Source: an uncultured Colwellia sp. (GTDB lineage Bacteria; Pseudomonadota; Gammaproteobacteria; Enterobacterales; Alteromonadaceae). Taken from it: a stretch of DNA of 64,000 bases. Shown piece after piece: positions 26,146 through 33,455 of the stretch (positions are counted from its first letter, which is position 1; every line of letters starts with the position of its first letter). The stretch covers positions 62,001-126,000 of the forward strand of contig CAJXQI010000011.1 in NCBI GenBank assembly GCA_913058395.1, written 5' to 3'. The notes below the pieces were generated by a model. That model saw only the letters and a list, made by a program, of their open reading frames with translations. It ran no database searches and had not been told where the DNA came from. The position numbers and the translations under genes are program-made.

Positions 26146-26523
26146 TTAATGCTCTAAAACAAACAATAATTCAGCTAAATCAGGCAACCATTGAAACTCT
26201 TTTAGTTTAACCCGTGCTCCAATAACAACCACTTGCTCATCTTGTAATAAATTTTTTTGCCGTTCAAAATTTTCACTGCCTATCGGAAATGAAATTTTCC
26301 CTTGTGAATTTAACACTCTATACCAAGGTACTACTTGCCCTCGCCAGCCTTCGTTAGGGACTGAACCCAATGCTTTACCAACCAGTCTTGCCCTTCCAGG
26401 TAAACCAGCAAGATCGGCTATTTGGCCGTAACATGCTATTTTCCCAACAGGAATGGCCTGCACGGTTTGCCATATTTTTATATGCTTTGGATTTGCGGGA
26501 GCTTTAATTTTTGTCACTGTCAT
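26146..26523 (-). CDS. alkyltransferase-like protein (ATL, MGMT homologue)
   Basis: This 125-residue protein matches the DNA-binding domain of O6-alkylguanine alkyltransferase: IPVGKIACYGQIADLAGLPGRARLVGKALG (helix-turn-helix with the arginine finger). The active-site PCHRV is replaced by PWYRV, with Trp67 in the position of the methyl-accepting Cys. ATL proteins bind O6-alkylguanine lesions without repairing them and direct nucleotide-excision repair. The C-terminal W-L-P end is usual. It lies convergent to kynA and is downstream of the SDR gene on the same strand. Confidence 0.9.
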   Translation of the reverse strand: MTVTKIKAPANPKHIKIWQTVQAIPVGKIACYGQIADLAGLPGRARLVGKALGSVPNEGWRGQVVPWYRVLNSQGKISFPIGSENFERQKNLLQDEQVVVIGARVKLKEFQWLPDLAELLFVLEH

Positions 26524-26588
26524 CTTAAACTCAGCGTGAGTAATGTTTTATTTATTTTAGTTAGCCAGAGAAGATACCGTAAATTAAC

Positions 26589-27254
26589 CTACCAAGGTAA
26601 CACTTCACCATTAGAGTGTCTGAATACGCCACTTTCATTAAGGTTAAGTTGATTAATTAACTTTACCAATCGCTGTGCAGATTCACTAGCACTGATATCA
26701 CCACCATAATTAACCATATCAGTTTGTACATAACCGGGATGATAAATACCAACTGCTATTTCTTGACTGGCAAGATCATGCGACAAAGACATTGCTGCCG
26801 CGTTTAAAGCCGCTTTCGACATTCTGTATCCGTAACGTCCACCAGAACTATTATCAGCAATAGAACCCATTCTCGATGTAATAAGCGCTATTTTTGCACC
26901 TTGTTGTAGTTGCTGCTGTAAACTGGCTACAACATTTAGCGGCGCCAAGGCATTAATTTCAAATTGTTCTCGTATGGTGTCGAGGTTTAAATCATTTAAA
27001 CTTTCATCACGTAAAATACCGGCATTACAAACTAAAACATCAATATTAACTTTCGCTAAAGCGGTAGCCATATGTTTAATACCTAGCTCGGTAGCTACGT
27101 CGACATGTTCAATCACATTTACCTGCAGGGTATTCAATTCATCAGAGGTTTGACGGCAAAGTGCAAAAACGTTATCGCCTTGGGCTTGAAAGTGTTTAGT
27201 CATAGCTAAACCAATACCACGGTTAGCGCCTGTAATAACAATATTCTTATTCAT
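26589..27254 (-). CDS. SDR-family oxidoreductase (C-factor-like)
   Basis: This 221-residue short-chain dehydrogenase has GANRGIGLAMTKHF (cofactor, 8-21), VCNAGIL, the catalytic Ser in ITSRMGSI, and Tyr/Lys in YGYRMSKAALN. The C-terminus HPGYVQTDM resembles the CsgA/C-factor and sniffer-like group. Substrate unknown. It is read towards the ATL gene (65 bases apart) and is separated from the repeat-protein gene upstream by a strong terminator. Confidence 0.88.
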   Translation of the reverse strand: MNKNIVITGANRGIGLAMTKHFQAQGDNVFALCRQTSDELNTLQVNVIEHVDVATELGIKHMATALAKVNIDVLVCNAGILRDESLNDLNLDTIREQFEINALAPLNVVASLQQQLQQGAKIALITSRMGSIADNSSGGRYGYRMSKAALNAAAMSLSHDLASQEIAVGIYHPGYVQTDMVNYGGDISASESAQRLVKLINQLNLNESGVFRHSNGEVLPW

Positions 27255-27298
27255 TAACGCTCCTTTAAATCCAAATTTTTATTAAGAGTACTAAAACT

Positions 27299-27329
27299 AA
27301 AAAAACCACTTCAAAGAAGTGGTTTTTTT
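27299..27329 (-). terminator. terminator of the GKCGE-repeat protein gene
   Basis: A 14-bp stem (A7-CCACTTC / GAAGTGG-T7) with an AAA loop. T-runs on both strands make it efficient in either direction; it lies 38 bases beyond the repeat gene's stop. Confidence 0.92.
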
Positions 27330-27367
27330 ATGGCAATACTAATAAAAGTGCTTACAAGGCTGATGCC

Positions 27368-27790
27368 TTATTCGCCACATTTACCTTCTTTTTTAGCTTT
27401 ACCTTCGCCACATTTGCCTTCGCCGCACTTACCTTTGGCTTTAGCTTTCATTTTACTTTCACCACATTTGCCTTCACCACACTTACCTTTGGCTTTAGCT
27501 TTCATTTTACTTTCGCCACATTTGCCTTCGCCGCACTTACCTTTGGCTTTAGCTTTTGATTCGCCACATTTGCCTTCGCCACACTTACCTTTGGCTTTGG
27601 CTTTCATTTTACCTTCGCCACACTTGCCTTCACCACATTTGCCTTTTTCGTGGTCATCAGCAGAGACAATAGTCATTACTTCTTGTGTAGCAAACGGGTT
27701 AACTTCAGCTTTTGCTGGCATAGTTACCGCGACTGCCAATGTAAATAAGCCTAATAAAGCCGCAATTGAAGATTTTTTGATTAATTTCAT
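27368..27790 (-). CDS. exported GKCGE-repeat protein, HvfA/bufferin-like (EGKCG type)
   Basis: The 140-residue protein has a signal peptide (1-28, ending MPAKA) and a short spacer containing DDHEKGK. The rest is low complexity: eleven GKCGE units, mostly paired and separated by K/M/A-rich linkers such as SKMKAKAK. Six units read EGKCG and five KGKCG. This is the composition of HvfA-type precursors, whose EGKCG cysteines are reported to be modified by a DUF692 (MNIO) oxidase with a partner protein, giving copper-binding bufferin-type RiPPs. No DUF692 or partner gene is visible in this window, so modification is an inference. Eleven Cys suggest metal binding. Divergent from dusC. Confidence 0.82.
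   Translation of the reverse strand: MKLIKKSSIAALLGLFTLAVAVTMPAKAEVNPFATQEVMTIVSADDHEKGKCGEGKCGEGKMKAKAKGKCGEGKCGESKAKAKGKCGEGKCGESKMKAKAKGKCGEGKCGESKMKAKAKGKCGEGKCGEGKAKKEGKCGE
27371..27649 (-). repeat. in-gene tandem repeat coding GKCGE units
   Basis: Imperfect units of roughly 50-55 bases recur about five times; each encodes two GKCGE blocks plus a Lys/Ala linker. Units differ mostly at third positions and by indels of whole codons, as expected for selected protein repeats. Confidence 0.85.
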
Positions 27791-27948
27791 TATGTTTTCC
27801 TTTTAATATTTCAATTTGACACTACATCTATAAGTATAGCTAATTACAAAGACCATACACGGTGTAATTAAATTTCAAACGTTGTAAAATTTACTGCATA
27901 AATAAGTAGAAATTCGTTCTACAACTAAAAGAGCCTATCTTTATCTCC

Positions 27949-28902
27949 ATGAAACCTCAAGTAAAAAAAATCATACTGGCACCTATGGAAGGTGTAGCTG
28001 ATGAACTCATGCGTCATTTATTAACCTCGCTAAACAACTATGATTTTTGTATTACCGAATTTGTTCGTATTGTTGATGCTTTATTACCTAAGCATGTTTT
28101 TCAAAGAATATGCCCAGAACTAGATAATGGCTGCAAAACAAAAAGTGGCACGCCTCTTCGTATGCAGCTACTTGGTCAAGAGCCAGAATGGATGGCAGAG
28201 AACGCCGTTAGAGCGATAGAAATGGGCTCACACGGAATTGATATTAACTTTGGTTGCCCAGCAAAAGCGGTCAATAAAAGTAAAGGTGGCGCAGTTCTTT
28301 TAAATGAGCCAGAAAAAATTTATCAAATTCTCAGTAGCATACGCTCAGCCGTCGGTACGGATGATATTCTATCTGCCAAAATAAGGTTAGGTTTTACTGA
28401 TGCATCAAAATTGGATGAAATTGTTAGTGCGGTGGAGTCTGCAAATGCCAATCAGTTAACCATTCATGCTAGGACAAAACAAGATGGTTACCGCCCCCCT
28501 GCTTATTGGCACTTTATTGCAGAGATAAAAGCAAAATACGATATTGAAATATTTGCCAATGGCGAAATTTGGAATAAAGAAGATGCGTATAGCTGTATGT
28601 CTCAAAGTCAAACACCCAACTTAATGTTAGGTCGTGGGGCGCTTGCAATGCCCAATTTAGCCAATGTGATTAAGCTAGATGAAGCACCGATGCCTTGGCA
28701 CGAGTTAAGTTCACTATTAAAACAGTATAGTGACTTAGAATTACAAGGCGATAAAAGCTACTACTTTTCAAGTCGTTTAAAACAATGGTTACGTTATTTA
28801 AAACTGCAATATCCTCAGGCAAATACCCTGTTCAATGCGATTAAAGTATTAAAAAATAAAGATGAGATCCTCTACCAAATTGACTTAGTAGAAAATACCT
28901 AA
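27949..28902 (+). CDS. dusC: tRNA-dihydrouridine(16) synthase DusC
   Basis: This FMN enzyme reduces U16 of tRNA. The 317 residues follow E. coli DusC closely: ILAPMEGVADELMRHLLT, YDFCITEFVRIVDALLP, then GIDINFGCPAKAVNKSKGGA with catalytic Cys103, then HARTKQDGYR and FANGEIW. The C-terminal helical tRNA-binding domain carries LKQWLRYLK. Residues LLPKHVFQRICPEL are specific to DusC rather than DusA or DusB. It is divergent from the repeat-protein gene, with 158 bases between the two starts. Confidence 0.95.
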   Translation: MKPQVKKIILAPMEGVADELMRHLLTSLNNYDFCITEFVRIVDALLPKHVFQRICPELDNGCKTKSGTPLRMQLLGQEPEWMAENAVRAIEMGSHGIDINFGCPAKAVNKSKGGAVLLNEPEKIYQILSSIRSAVGTDDILSAKIRLGFTDASKLDEIVSAVESANANQLTIHARTKQDGYRPPAYWHFIAEIKAKYDIEIFANGEIWNKEDAYSCMSQSQTPNLMLGRGALAMPNLANVIKLDEAPMPWHELSSLLKQYSDLELQGDKSYYFSSRLKQWLRYLKLQYPQANTLFNAIKVLKNKDEILYQIDLVENT

Positions 28903-29042
28903 CACTTTATATATTTGTCGCTGTCATAGAGGAATAATGTAGAGAAATTTATTATTAGGCAGACGCAGCTTTTTATTAAACAACAGGGTAAGATATTTGT
29001 TAACAAATACAATGAATTTAACTTAGAGAAGAAGTAGCTAAA

Positions 29043-30020
29043 GTGAATAACGGTTCAGAGTTAAGAGCAAGATATAATGACGTAAATCGTGGTGTATATT
29101 TTATTGGAACAACGCCACCGAAAAACGATACTCCTATTGAGCAAGTGTCAGCAATTGCCGATAAATTGCTTGAACGTGTTAGTGACATCGACTTTGACGG
29201 CTTAATTGTTTATGACATTCAAAACGAAGATTCCCGCACTTCACAACCTCGGCCATTTCCATTTAAATCAACACATGACCCAAGGCTTTACGCTTCGCTT
29301 TTAAATCAAAAGTCTAACAGACCTGTCATCACCTATAAAAGTGTAGTGCAATCAAGCCGCAATGATTTTAATCAATGGGCAAATGAAGCGTGGCAAGATT
29401 ATGGAATTCGCGACATTGTATTAGTTGGCAGCCCATCGCAGCGCAATAATGTCAGTCTTCCTTTAGGTGATGCTTATAAAGCCCTAGTTGCTAATGAGAA
29501 TGATTTTTTTATTGGTGGTATCACCATTGCTGAGCGTCATGCCTCTAAAGGTAATGAACACGCAAAGCTTATTGAAAAGCATCAACAAGGTTGTGACTTC
29601 TTTATTTCTCAAGCTATTTACAATGCTCAAGCCACTATTGACATGTTGACTCGATACGCCATTGAATGTCAGCAACAAGGATTAAAACCACAGCGTATTA
29701 TTTTAACATTCTCTCCTTGTGGCAGTGAAAAAACCTTAGAGTTTATCGAATGGCTTGGTGTAAGTGTGCCAGAAGCAACAAGCTTGCGTATTTTAAATGC
29801 TAAAAAGCCTTTATATGAATCCATTCGAATTTGTAGCAATACTTTGGTGCAAATATTAGATGCAGTATTGCCATACAATTTGCCACTTGGTTTGAACATT
29901 GAAAGCTTAACTAACCGTAAAGAAGAAATTGATGGATCAATATTGCTCTATAAATTATTACGTTCAACCATGGATAATTATTTAGCGAAACAAGAACTCA
30001 GCAGTCTTAATGCAGTTTAA
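29043..30020 (+). CDS. methylenetetrahydrofolate reductase-like TIM-barrel protein
   Basis: The 325-residue soluble protein starts with GTG. Its layout recalls the MTHFR superfamily: FIGTTPPKNDTPIEQV at strand one, FDGLIVYDIQNEDSRT, then RPVITYKSVVQSS, IRDIVLVGSPSQ, the FFIGGITIAERH strand and GCDFFISQAIYNA, then a C-terminal helical tail. It is unlike E. coli MetF in length and motifs and resembles the divergent MTHFR-like proteins of some bacteria. I would not assign the methyl-THF reaction without a search. It stands alone between dusC and the small membrane-protein gene. Confidence 0.5.
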   Translation: MNNGSELRARYNDVNRGVYFIGTTPPKNDTPIEQVSAIADKLLERVSDIDFDGLIVYDIQNEDSRTSQPRPFPFKSTHDPRLYASLLNQKSNRPVITYKSVVQSSRNDFNQWANEAWQDYGIRDIVLVGSPSQRNNVSLPLGDAYKALVANENDFFIGGITIAERHASKGNEHAKLIEKHQQGCDFFISQAIYNAQATIDMLTRYAIECQQQGLKPQRIILTFSPCGSEKTLEFIEWLGVSVPEATSLRILNAKKPLYESIRICSNTLVQILDAVLPYNLPLGLNIESLTNRKEEIDGSILLYKLLRSTMDNYLAKQELSSLNAV

Positions 30021-30033
30021 TTAGCCATTTAAT

Positions 30034-30065
30034 TTGCCTTAAAGATCAGCTATGCTTTAAGGCAA
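30034..30065 (+). terminator. hairpin after the MTHFR-like gene
   Basis: Perfect 11-bp stem TTGCCTTAAAG / CTTTAAGGCAA with a 10-nt loop, 13 bases past the stop. There is no T-run, so terminator strength is uncertain. Confidence 0.55.
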
Positions 30066-30114
30066 TAAAGTGTTTGAAAAATCATTTAGTTTAATGTTTC
30101 AAAAGGAAAATTTT

Positions 30115-30357
30115 ATGTCTGGTACTGCGATGGTTGTAGCAATTGTCTTTATCTCTGTTGGTTTTGGCGTTATGTACGATATGTACAAAAAGCACTTAGA
30201 ATTTAAAGAGCGAACACTAAATCACAGTAGCGAAAGTGACGAAAAAGCCATTGCCACGCGAAAACAAGTTGAAGCACTTGAAGAACGTGTGCAAGTACTA
30301 GAAAAAATTGTCACTGACGAAGGCTACAACGTACAAAAAGAAATTAATAAACTGTAG
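30115..30357 (+). CDS. small membrane-anchored coiled-coil protein
   Basis: ATG 30115 is preceded by AAGGA (30103-30107); an in-frame GTG at 30070 lacks that and is rejected. The 80 residues comprise one N-terminal membrane helix (about 4-22) followed by a charged cytoplasmic part that ends in a heptad-rich coiled coil (QVEALEERVQVLEKIV). The layout recalls PspB and similar phage-shock envelope proteins, but the homology is not certain and no pspA, pspC or pspF gene is near. Treated as hypothetical. Confidence 0.7.
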   Translation: MSGTAMVVAIVFISVGFGVMYDMYKKHLEFKERTLNHSSESDEKAIATRKQVEALEERVQVLEKIVTDEGYNVQKEINKL

Positions 30358-30397
30358 ACCGTATTAATAACATGACAATAAATAGCTCAAATTTACT

Positions 30398-30601
30398 GTG
30401 AAACTGATCATGAGAAGCGAGTTTAATAACTTGCGAAAAAACCCTCTGCATAGCTATGAAAGTGATGTAAATGGTGCAAAGCAAGTGGTGAAAATTTTTC
30501 ATGGTGATGAACTTATTGCCAAAAAAGTGACGTTAAAAAAATCTATCCGCTATTTTGGTGCCAATGGCTACCAACAATTCCTTACTGACGAAACTGATTA
30601 A
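30398..30601 (+). CDS. small hypothetical protein
   Basis: This is a 67-residue reading frame starting GTG at 30398, or ATG at 30410 for 63 residues. It is rich in Lys and aromatic residues, with no signal peptide or membrane segment; KIFHGDELIAKKVTLKKSIRYFGANGY may form a small beta-rich domain. No clear Shine-Dalgarno. I do not recognise a family. It lies 40 bases after the coiled-coil gene on the same strand, which favours it being real. Confidence 0.45.
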   Translation: MKLIMRSEFNNLRKNPLHSYESDVNGAKQVVKIFHGDELIAKKVTLKKSIRYFGANGYQQFLTDETD

Positions 30602-30752
30602 TAACAAACACCTATCAATTCCTTGTTCATATAACTGCACACTGGCCTTATATTTCAAACGTTTTACATCTAGACACATAATTTACATTTGCACATTGTT
30701 TATTTTATAATCAACTCATTCTGACGCTATGCGTAAATTTTGAGGTAAACCG

Positions 30753-31040
30753 ATGAAAAACATTGTTGTAAGTTTTTTTGCTGTAATTCTATTATGTTCA
30801 TGTTCATCAAAGCCTCAAATTGCAAACTGGCAGGGCGAGTCATTAGGTAACTTAATCTTGGAATATGGCACACCTGCAAGTTTTCTCAGACTTGAAGACG
30901 GTAATAAAGTAATTCAGTATGATTACAGTACTTCGGCAAAATTAGCAGGTAATTATTGCCAACTCACTTTTATGATCGACGGCGCTAATAAAGTTCTTGG
31001 CGTGAATGGTCAAGGCAATGGCATAAGCTGTATTAATTGA
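30753..31040 (+). CDS. small lipoprotein
   Basis: The 95 residues have a lipoprotein signal peptide: MKNIVVSFFAVILLCSC, with LCSC at 14-17 and lipid attachment most likely at Cys17. The mature part (WQGESLGNLILEYGTPASFLRLEDGNKVIQYDY...) resembles the small BamE/SmpA-like domain that begins with a G-x-P turn and tests of the form 'GNKVIQYDY'. Two further Cys near the C-terminus could form a disulfide. SD GAGGT precedes the ATG. Function unknown. Confidence 0.75.
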   Translation: MKNIVVSFFAVILLCSCSSKPQIANWQGESLGNLILEYGTPASFLRLEDGNKVIQYDYSTSAKLAGNYCQLTFMIDGANKVLGVNGQGNGISCIN

Positions 31041-31125
31041 TAGAAGTTTGCGTATGCCCCTAGCTACAGTTAACAGTATGACGAATCTTTAATAATGAAA
31101 AGTTTGGTAACACTTAGAGAAACAT

Positions 31126-31141
31126 CAAGGCTAGTGCCTTG
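31126..31141 (+). repeat. small hairpin in a leader region
   Basis: CAAGGC-TAGT-GCCTTG, followed by TAAAAAGG, 44 bases before the ATG at 31185. It could end the lipoprotein transcript or act in the leader of the next gene. Confidence 0.35.
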
Positions 31142-31184
31142 TAAAAAGGTTTGCTAAGCTAAAACTAAATAAAGGAGTCATAGA

Positions 31185-31424
31185 ATGAATAAAGAACTTC
31201 AAGGTTTGTTTCTTTGTATAGCAGCACTAGGGTTGGCTTATACTATTTTGATGTTAATTTTAATGTTATTTACTGGCGTTAAGTTATTTAAAACTATTGC
31301 TATTGTGTTTACCTTATCGGCTTTACTGTTTACCTTAGGGCTGTCAAAAGATATTCGAGTACGCATTAAGCAGAAACTGTTAACGGCAATTTCACCGCAA
31401 AACAATCGCTATTCAGCTACTTAG
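31185..31424 (+). CDS. small integral membrane protein
   Basis: The 79-residue protein has two hydrophobic helices (about 7-30 and 34-54) and a basic cytoplasmic tail. AAAGGAG lies eight to nine bases before the ATG, a good ribosome site. No family recognised. It stands in a run of small plus-strand envelope genes and is followed by a 13-bp hairpin. Confidence 0.65.
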   Translation: MNKELQGLFLCIAALGLAYTILMLILMLFTGVKLFKTIAIVFTLSALLFTLGLSKDIRVRIKQKLLTAISPQNNRYSAT

Positions 31425-31441
31425 TCCCATATTATGAATAT

Positions 31442-31475
31442 CAAAGAACTTAATATTTAAAAATTAAGTTCTTTG
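31442..31475 (+). terminator. hairpin after the small membrane protein gene
   Basis: 13-bp perfect stem CAAAGAACTTAAT / ATTAAGTTCTTTG with an 8-nt loop, followed by TTTAG. It may serve both this gene and the convergent thioesterase gene. Confidence 0.65.
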
Positions 31476-31513
31476 TTTAGCTTCGTTAACTTCTATAGAA
31501 AAGTAAACAACAA

Positions 31514-31903
31514 CTAACCTTCAAACGGGTCGCCTAAAGACGCTAAAGTTTTTCCGTGTGGTATCGGTTGCTTGGTTTCTGGGTCAACTTGTACAAAAAC
31601 AATATCATCCGCTAAACAAATTGTTTTTTTAGTGGCTTTATTACGCATCACACACGTAATGGTAATTGAACTACGCCCCACCGCTTTGGTCGACAAACCA
31701 AACTCAACTACATCACCTTGCTGCGCTGGCGATTCAAAGTTAATAGCACCAATATGTTTAGTTACTAAACAATTAGTTTCAAGCTGGCAAATGGCATAAA
31801 TAGCGGCCTCTTCATCAATCCAAGCCAGTGCTCGTCCACCAAATAGTGAGTTTGCGTAGTTTAAATCATTAGGTAAAATTAACCGACGAGAAAGAAATCG
31901 CAT
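31514..31903 (-). CDS. acyl-CoA thioesterase, YciA-like hotdog protein
   Basis: The 129 residues form one hotdog domain: LPNDLNYANSLFGGRALAWIDEEAAIYA carries the Asn-Ala-...-GG and the acidic catalytic pattern of the YciA/BACH acyl-CoA hydrolases. VTKHIGAINFESPAQQGDVVEF and GRSSITITCVMRNK follow. It should hydrolyse acyl-CoA thioesters in the cytoplasm; chain preference unknown. It lies downstream of the KAS III-like gene on the same strand, 82 bases apart with a hairpin between. Confidence 0.87.
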   Translation of the reverse strand: MRFLSRRLILPNDLNYANSLFGGRALAWIDEEAAIYAICQLETNCLVTKHIGAINFESPAQQGDVVEFGLSTKAVGRSSITITCVMRNKATKKTICLADDIVFVQVDPETKQPIPHGKTLASLGDPFEG

Positions 31904-31931
31904 AGTTGTCCTTGCATTGAAAAAGAGCTGT

Positions 31932-31956
31932 GAGCCAACAATAAATATGTTAGCCC
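31932..31956 (-). terminator. imperfect hairpin after the KAS III-like gene
   Basis: On the minus strand GGGCTAACA / TGTTGGCTC pair with two G-U wobbles around a 7-nt loop, then ACAGCTCTTTTTC. Weak terminator candidate. Confidence 0.4.
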
Positions 31957-31985
31957 ATGATTATATATTGTGTAGTTGATTCAGA

Positions 31986-33065
31986 TTAGTTAGTGACGCT
32001 TTTCTTAGCATTGATAATATCAGTGACCAACTCTAAACCTGATTTATCACATTCAGGTAATTTAACATCGGTTGTTGCTAGTGCATGGTTTCTATTGCCC
32101 CATTTAACAACATGCGCACTCCATGTTAAACCGCCACCAAAAGCAGGTAATAATACATATGAGTCTTTAGCAATAAAACTTTCTTCAATAGCTTCAACAA
32201 ATGCAACGAGAGTAGTGGCTGCCGACATATTGCCATATTTATGAATATTGACAAAAACTTTTTCTTTGTCCATTTTCAAGCGCTTAACTAAAGTATCAAT
32301 GATGCGTAAATTAGCCTGGTGTGGCACAACACTGGTTATTTGCTCGGCACTTAATTCAGCTTTCGCCAATGCTTTATCACAAGCCTGTGCCATACCTGCG
32401 ACGGCTTTTTTAAATATTTCTTGACCTAAAAATGCCCAGTTAGTTTGACCAAGTACGCGTCCTTTGTTAGCGTACTTCATACCCCAACCTTCAACAGATA
32501 AAATATCTCGAGACTCGCCATAGCAGCCTAAAGCTTCAGTAATAACACCTGATTCTTCATCACTTTGTTCAAGATAAAGCGCAGCAGAGCCGTCACCAAA
32601 TAGTACCGCCACATCCCTATTTTCCCAATCCATAATCGGTGAAATAGTTTCAGCGCCAATCACTAATGCTGATTTAACAACACCACTTTTTATCATTGAG
32701 GTAGCAACACTTAAACTATACATACCACCAGTACATGCTGTACTGACGTCCATACAAGCAGCATTTTTAGCACCTAATAACCGCTGGACATTAGAGGCAG
32801 CATTAGGGCAAAGTTCATCAAAAGTTGTACTACCAAAAACAATTAAATCAACATCTTCGGCTGTTTTTCCTGCAGCGGCTAACGCTCTAGCGCAAGCAAC
32901 ATAAGCAAGCTCGCTGACGGTAACATGAGAAATTCTTCTTTCCTTCATGCCCGTACGGCTAGTTATCCACTCATCATCCGTTTCAAGAAATGTCGCTAAG
33001 TCATCATTTGTTAAAGTTGCTGGTGGTAAACACTTTCCCCAACCAGTAATTGCTGCATATGTCAT
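31986..33065 (-). CDS. 3-oxoacyl-ACP synthase III (FabH)-like enzyme
   Basis: I start at ATG 33065 (MTYAAITGWGKCLPP) with AAAGG seven bases upstream; the upstream extension has no family features. The 359 residues have the thiolase fold with the catalytic triad: Cys111 in DVSTACTGGMYSL, His in VVPHQANLRI, Asn in HKYGNMSAATTL. The substrate could be acetyl-CoA priming, as in FabH, or a specialised acyl chain, since true fabH usually sits in the fab cluster and this gene does not. The hotdog thioesterase gene lies downstream. Confidence 0.87.
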   Translation of the reverse strand: MTYAAITGWGKCLPPATLTNDDLATFLETDDEWITSRTGMKERRISHVTVSELAYVACARALAAAGKTAEDVDLIVFGSTTFDELCPNAASNVQRLLGAKNAACMDVSTACTGGMYSLSVATSMIKSGVVKSALVIGAETISPIMDWENRDVAVLFGDGSAALYLEQSDEESGVITEALGCYGESRDILSVEGWGMKYANKGRVLGQTNWAFLGQEIFKKAVAGMAQACDKALAKAELSAEQITSVVPHQANLRIIDTLVKRLKMDKEKVFVNIHKYGNMSAATTLVAFVEAIEESFIAKDSYVLLPAFGGGLTWSAHVVKWGNRNHALATTDVKLPECDKSGLELVTDIINAKKSVTN

Positions 33066-33135
33066 ATTAAAACCTTTATTCACTATAGTTTCGGCTACTA
33101 CAGCAGCCAAAATAGTCTTCACTTAATATTGGCAT

Positions 33136-33153
33136 CATACTATAAAAAGTATG
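33136..33153 (-). promoter_or_regulatory. palindrome upstream of the KAS III-like gene
   Basis: CATACT-N6-AGTATG, 70 bases before the start codon, overlapping an AT-rich TTTTTATAGTATG stretch on the minus strand that could be the -10 region. It is typical of a TetR- or GntR-sized operator; no regulator is identified. Confidence 0.4.
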
Positions 33154-33376
33154 TTTTTATCCTTCAAAAGCAACACTTTTTGCCATTTTAATAGCAAAAA
33201 TCAAGCAATGGTGAGATTTATTAAATTTAGATACAGAAATTAAATAACTTGATAACACTACAAATTTGCTCGGCTGTTTTTATGTTCGAAAAAAACGATA
33301 ATAGTGAATTAGAATAGAAAAAATTATGAAGTTTTTATTTTTAAATAGACAATGCATAAAAATATCGAATCAAATC

Positions 33377-33411
33377 TATAATGCTAGCTTCTATTGAAAA
33401 CTAGCATTATA
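33377..33411 (-). terminator. hairpin ending the keto-glycoside operon
   Basis: Perfect 11-bp stem TATAATGCTAG / CTAGCATTATA with a 13-nt loop, 45 bases past the last gene. No long T-run. Confidence 0.5.
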
Positions 33412-33455
33412 AGCACCGCTTCAATTATCTTTGCAATAAGTGCAAATTTTAATAT

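Larger units (their letters stand above)
33066..33455. other. intergenic region upstream of the KAS III-like gene
   Basis: These 390 bases hold the palindrome at 33136-33153, a second short inverted repeat TTTTGC/GCAAAA around 33177-33199, and the stem-loop at 33377-33411. The first part must contain the KAS III gene promoter and the far end is the 3' region of the keto-glycoside operon. No gene. Confidence 0.5.

Noticed and set aside
27371-27649. Regular direct repeats that could look like a CRISPR array
   Set aside because: The repeats are codon-phased, vary by whole codons, have no unique spacers and encode a consistent peptide pattern. No cas genes are near.
27330-27806. 158-residue plus-strand frame rich in SPHLPLALAF repeats
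   Set aside because: It is the antisense shadow of the GKCGE-repeat gene. The minus-strand reading has a proper signal peptide, ribosome site and terminator.
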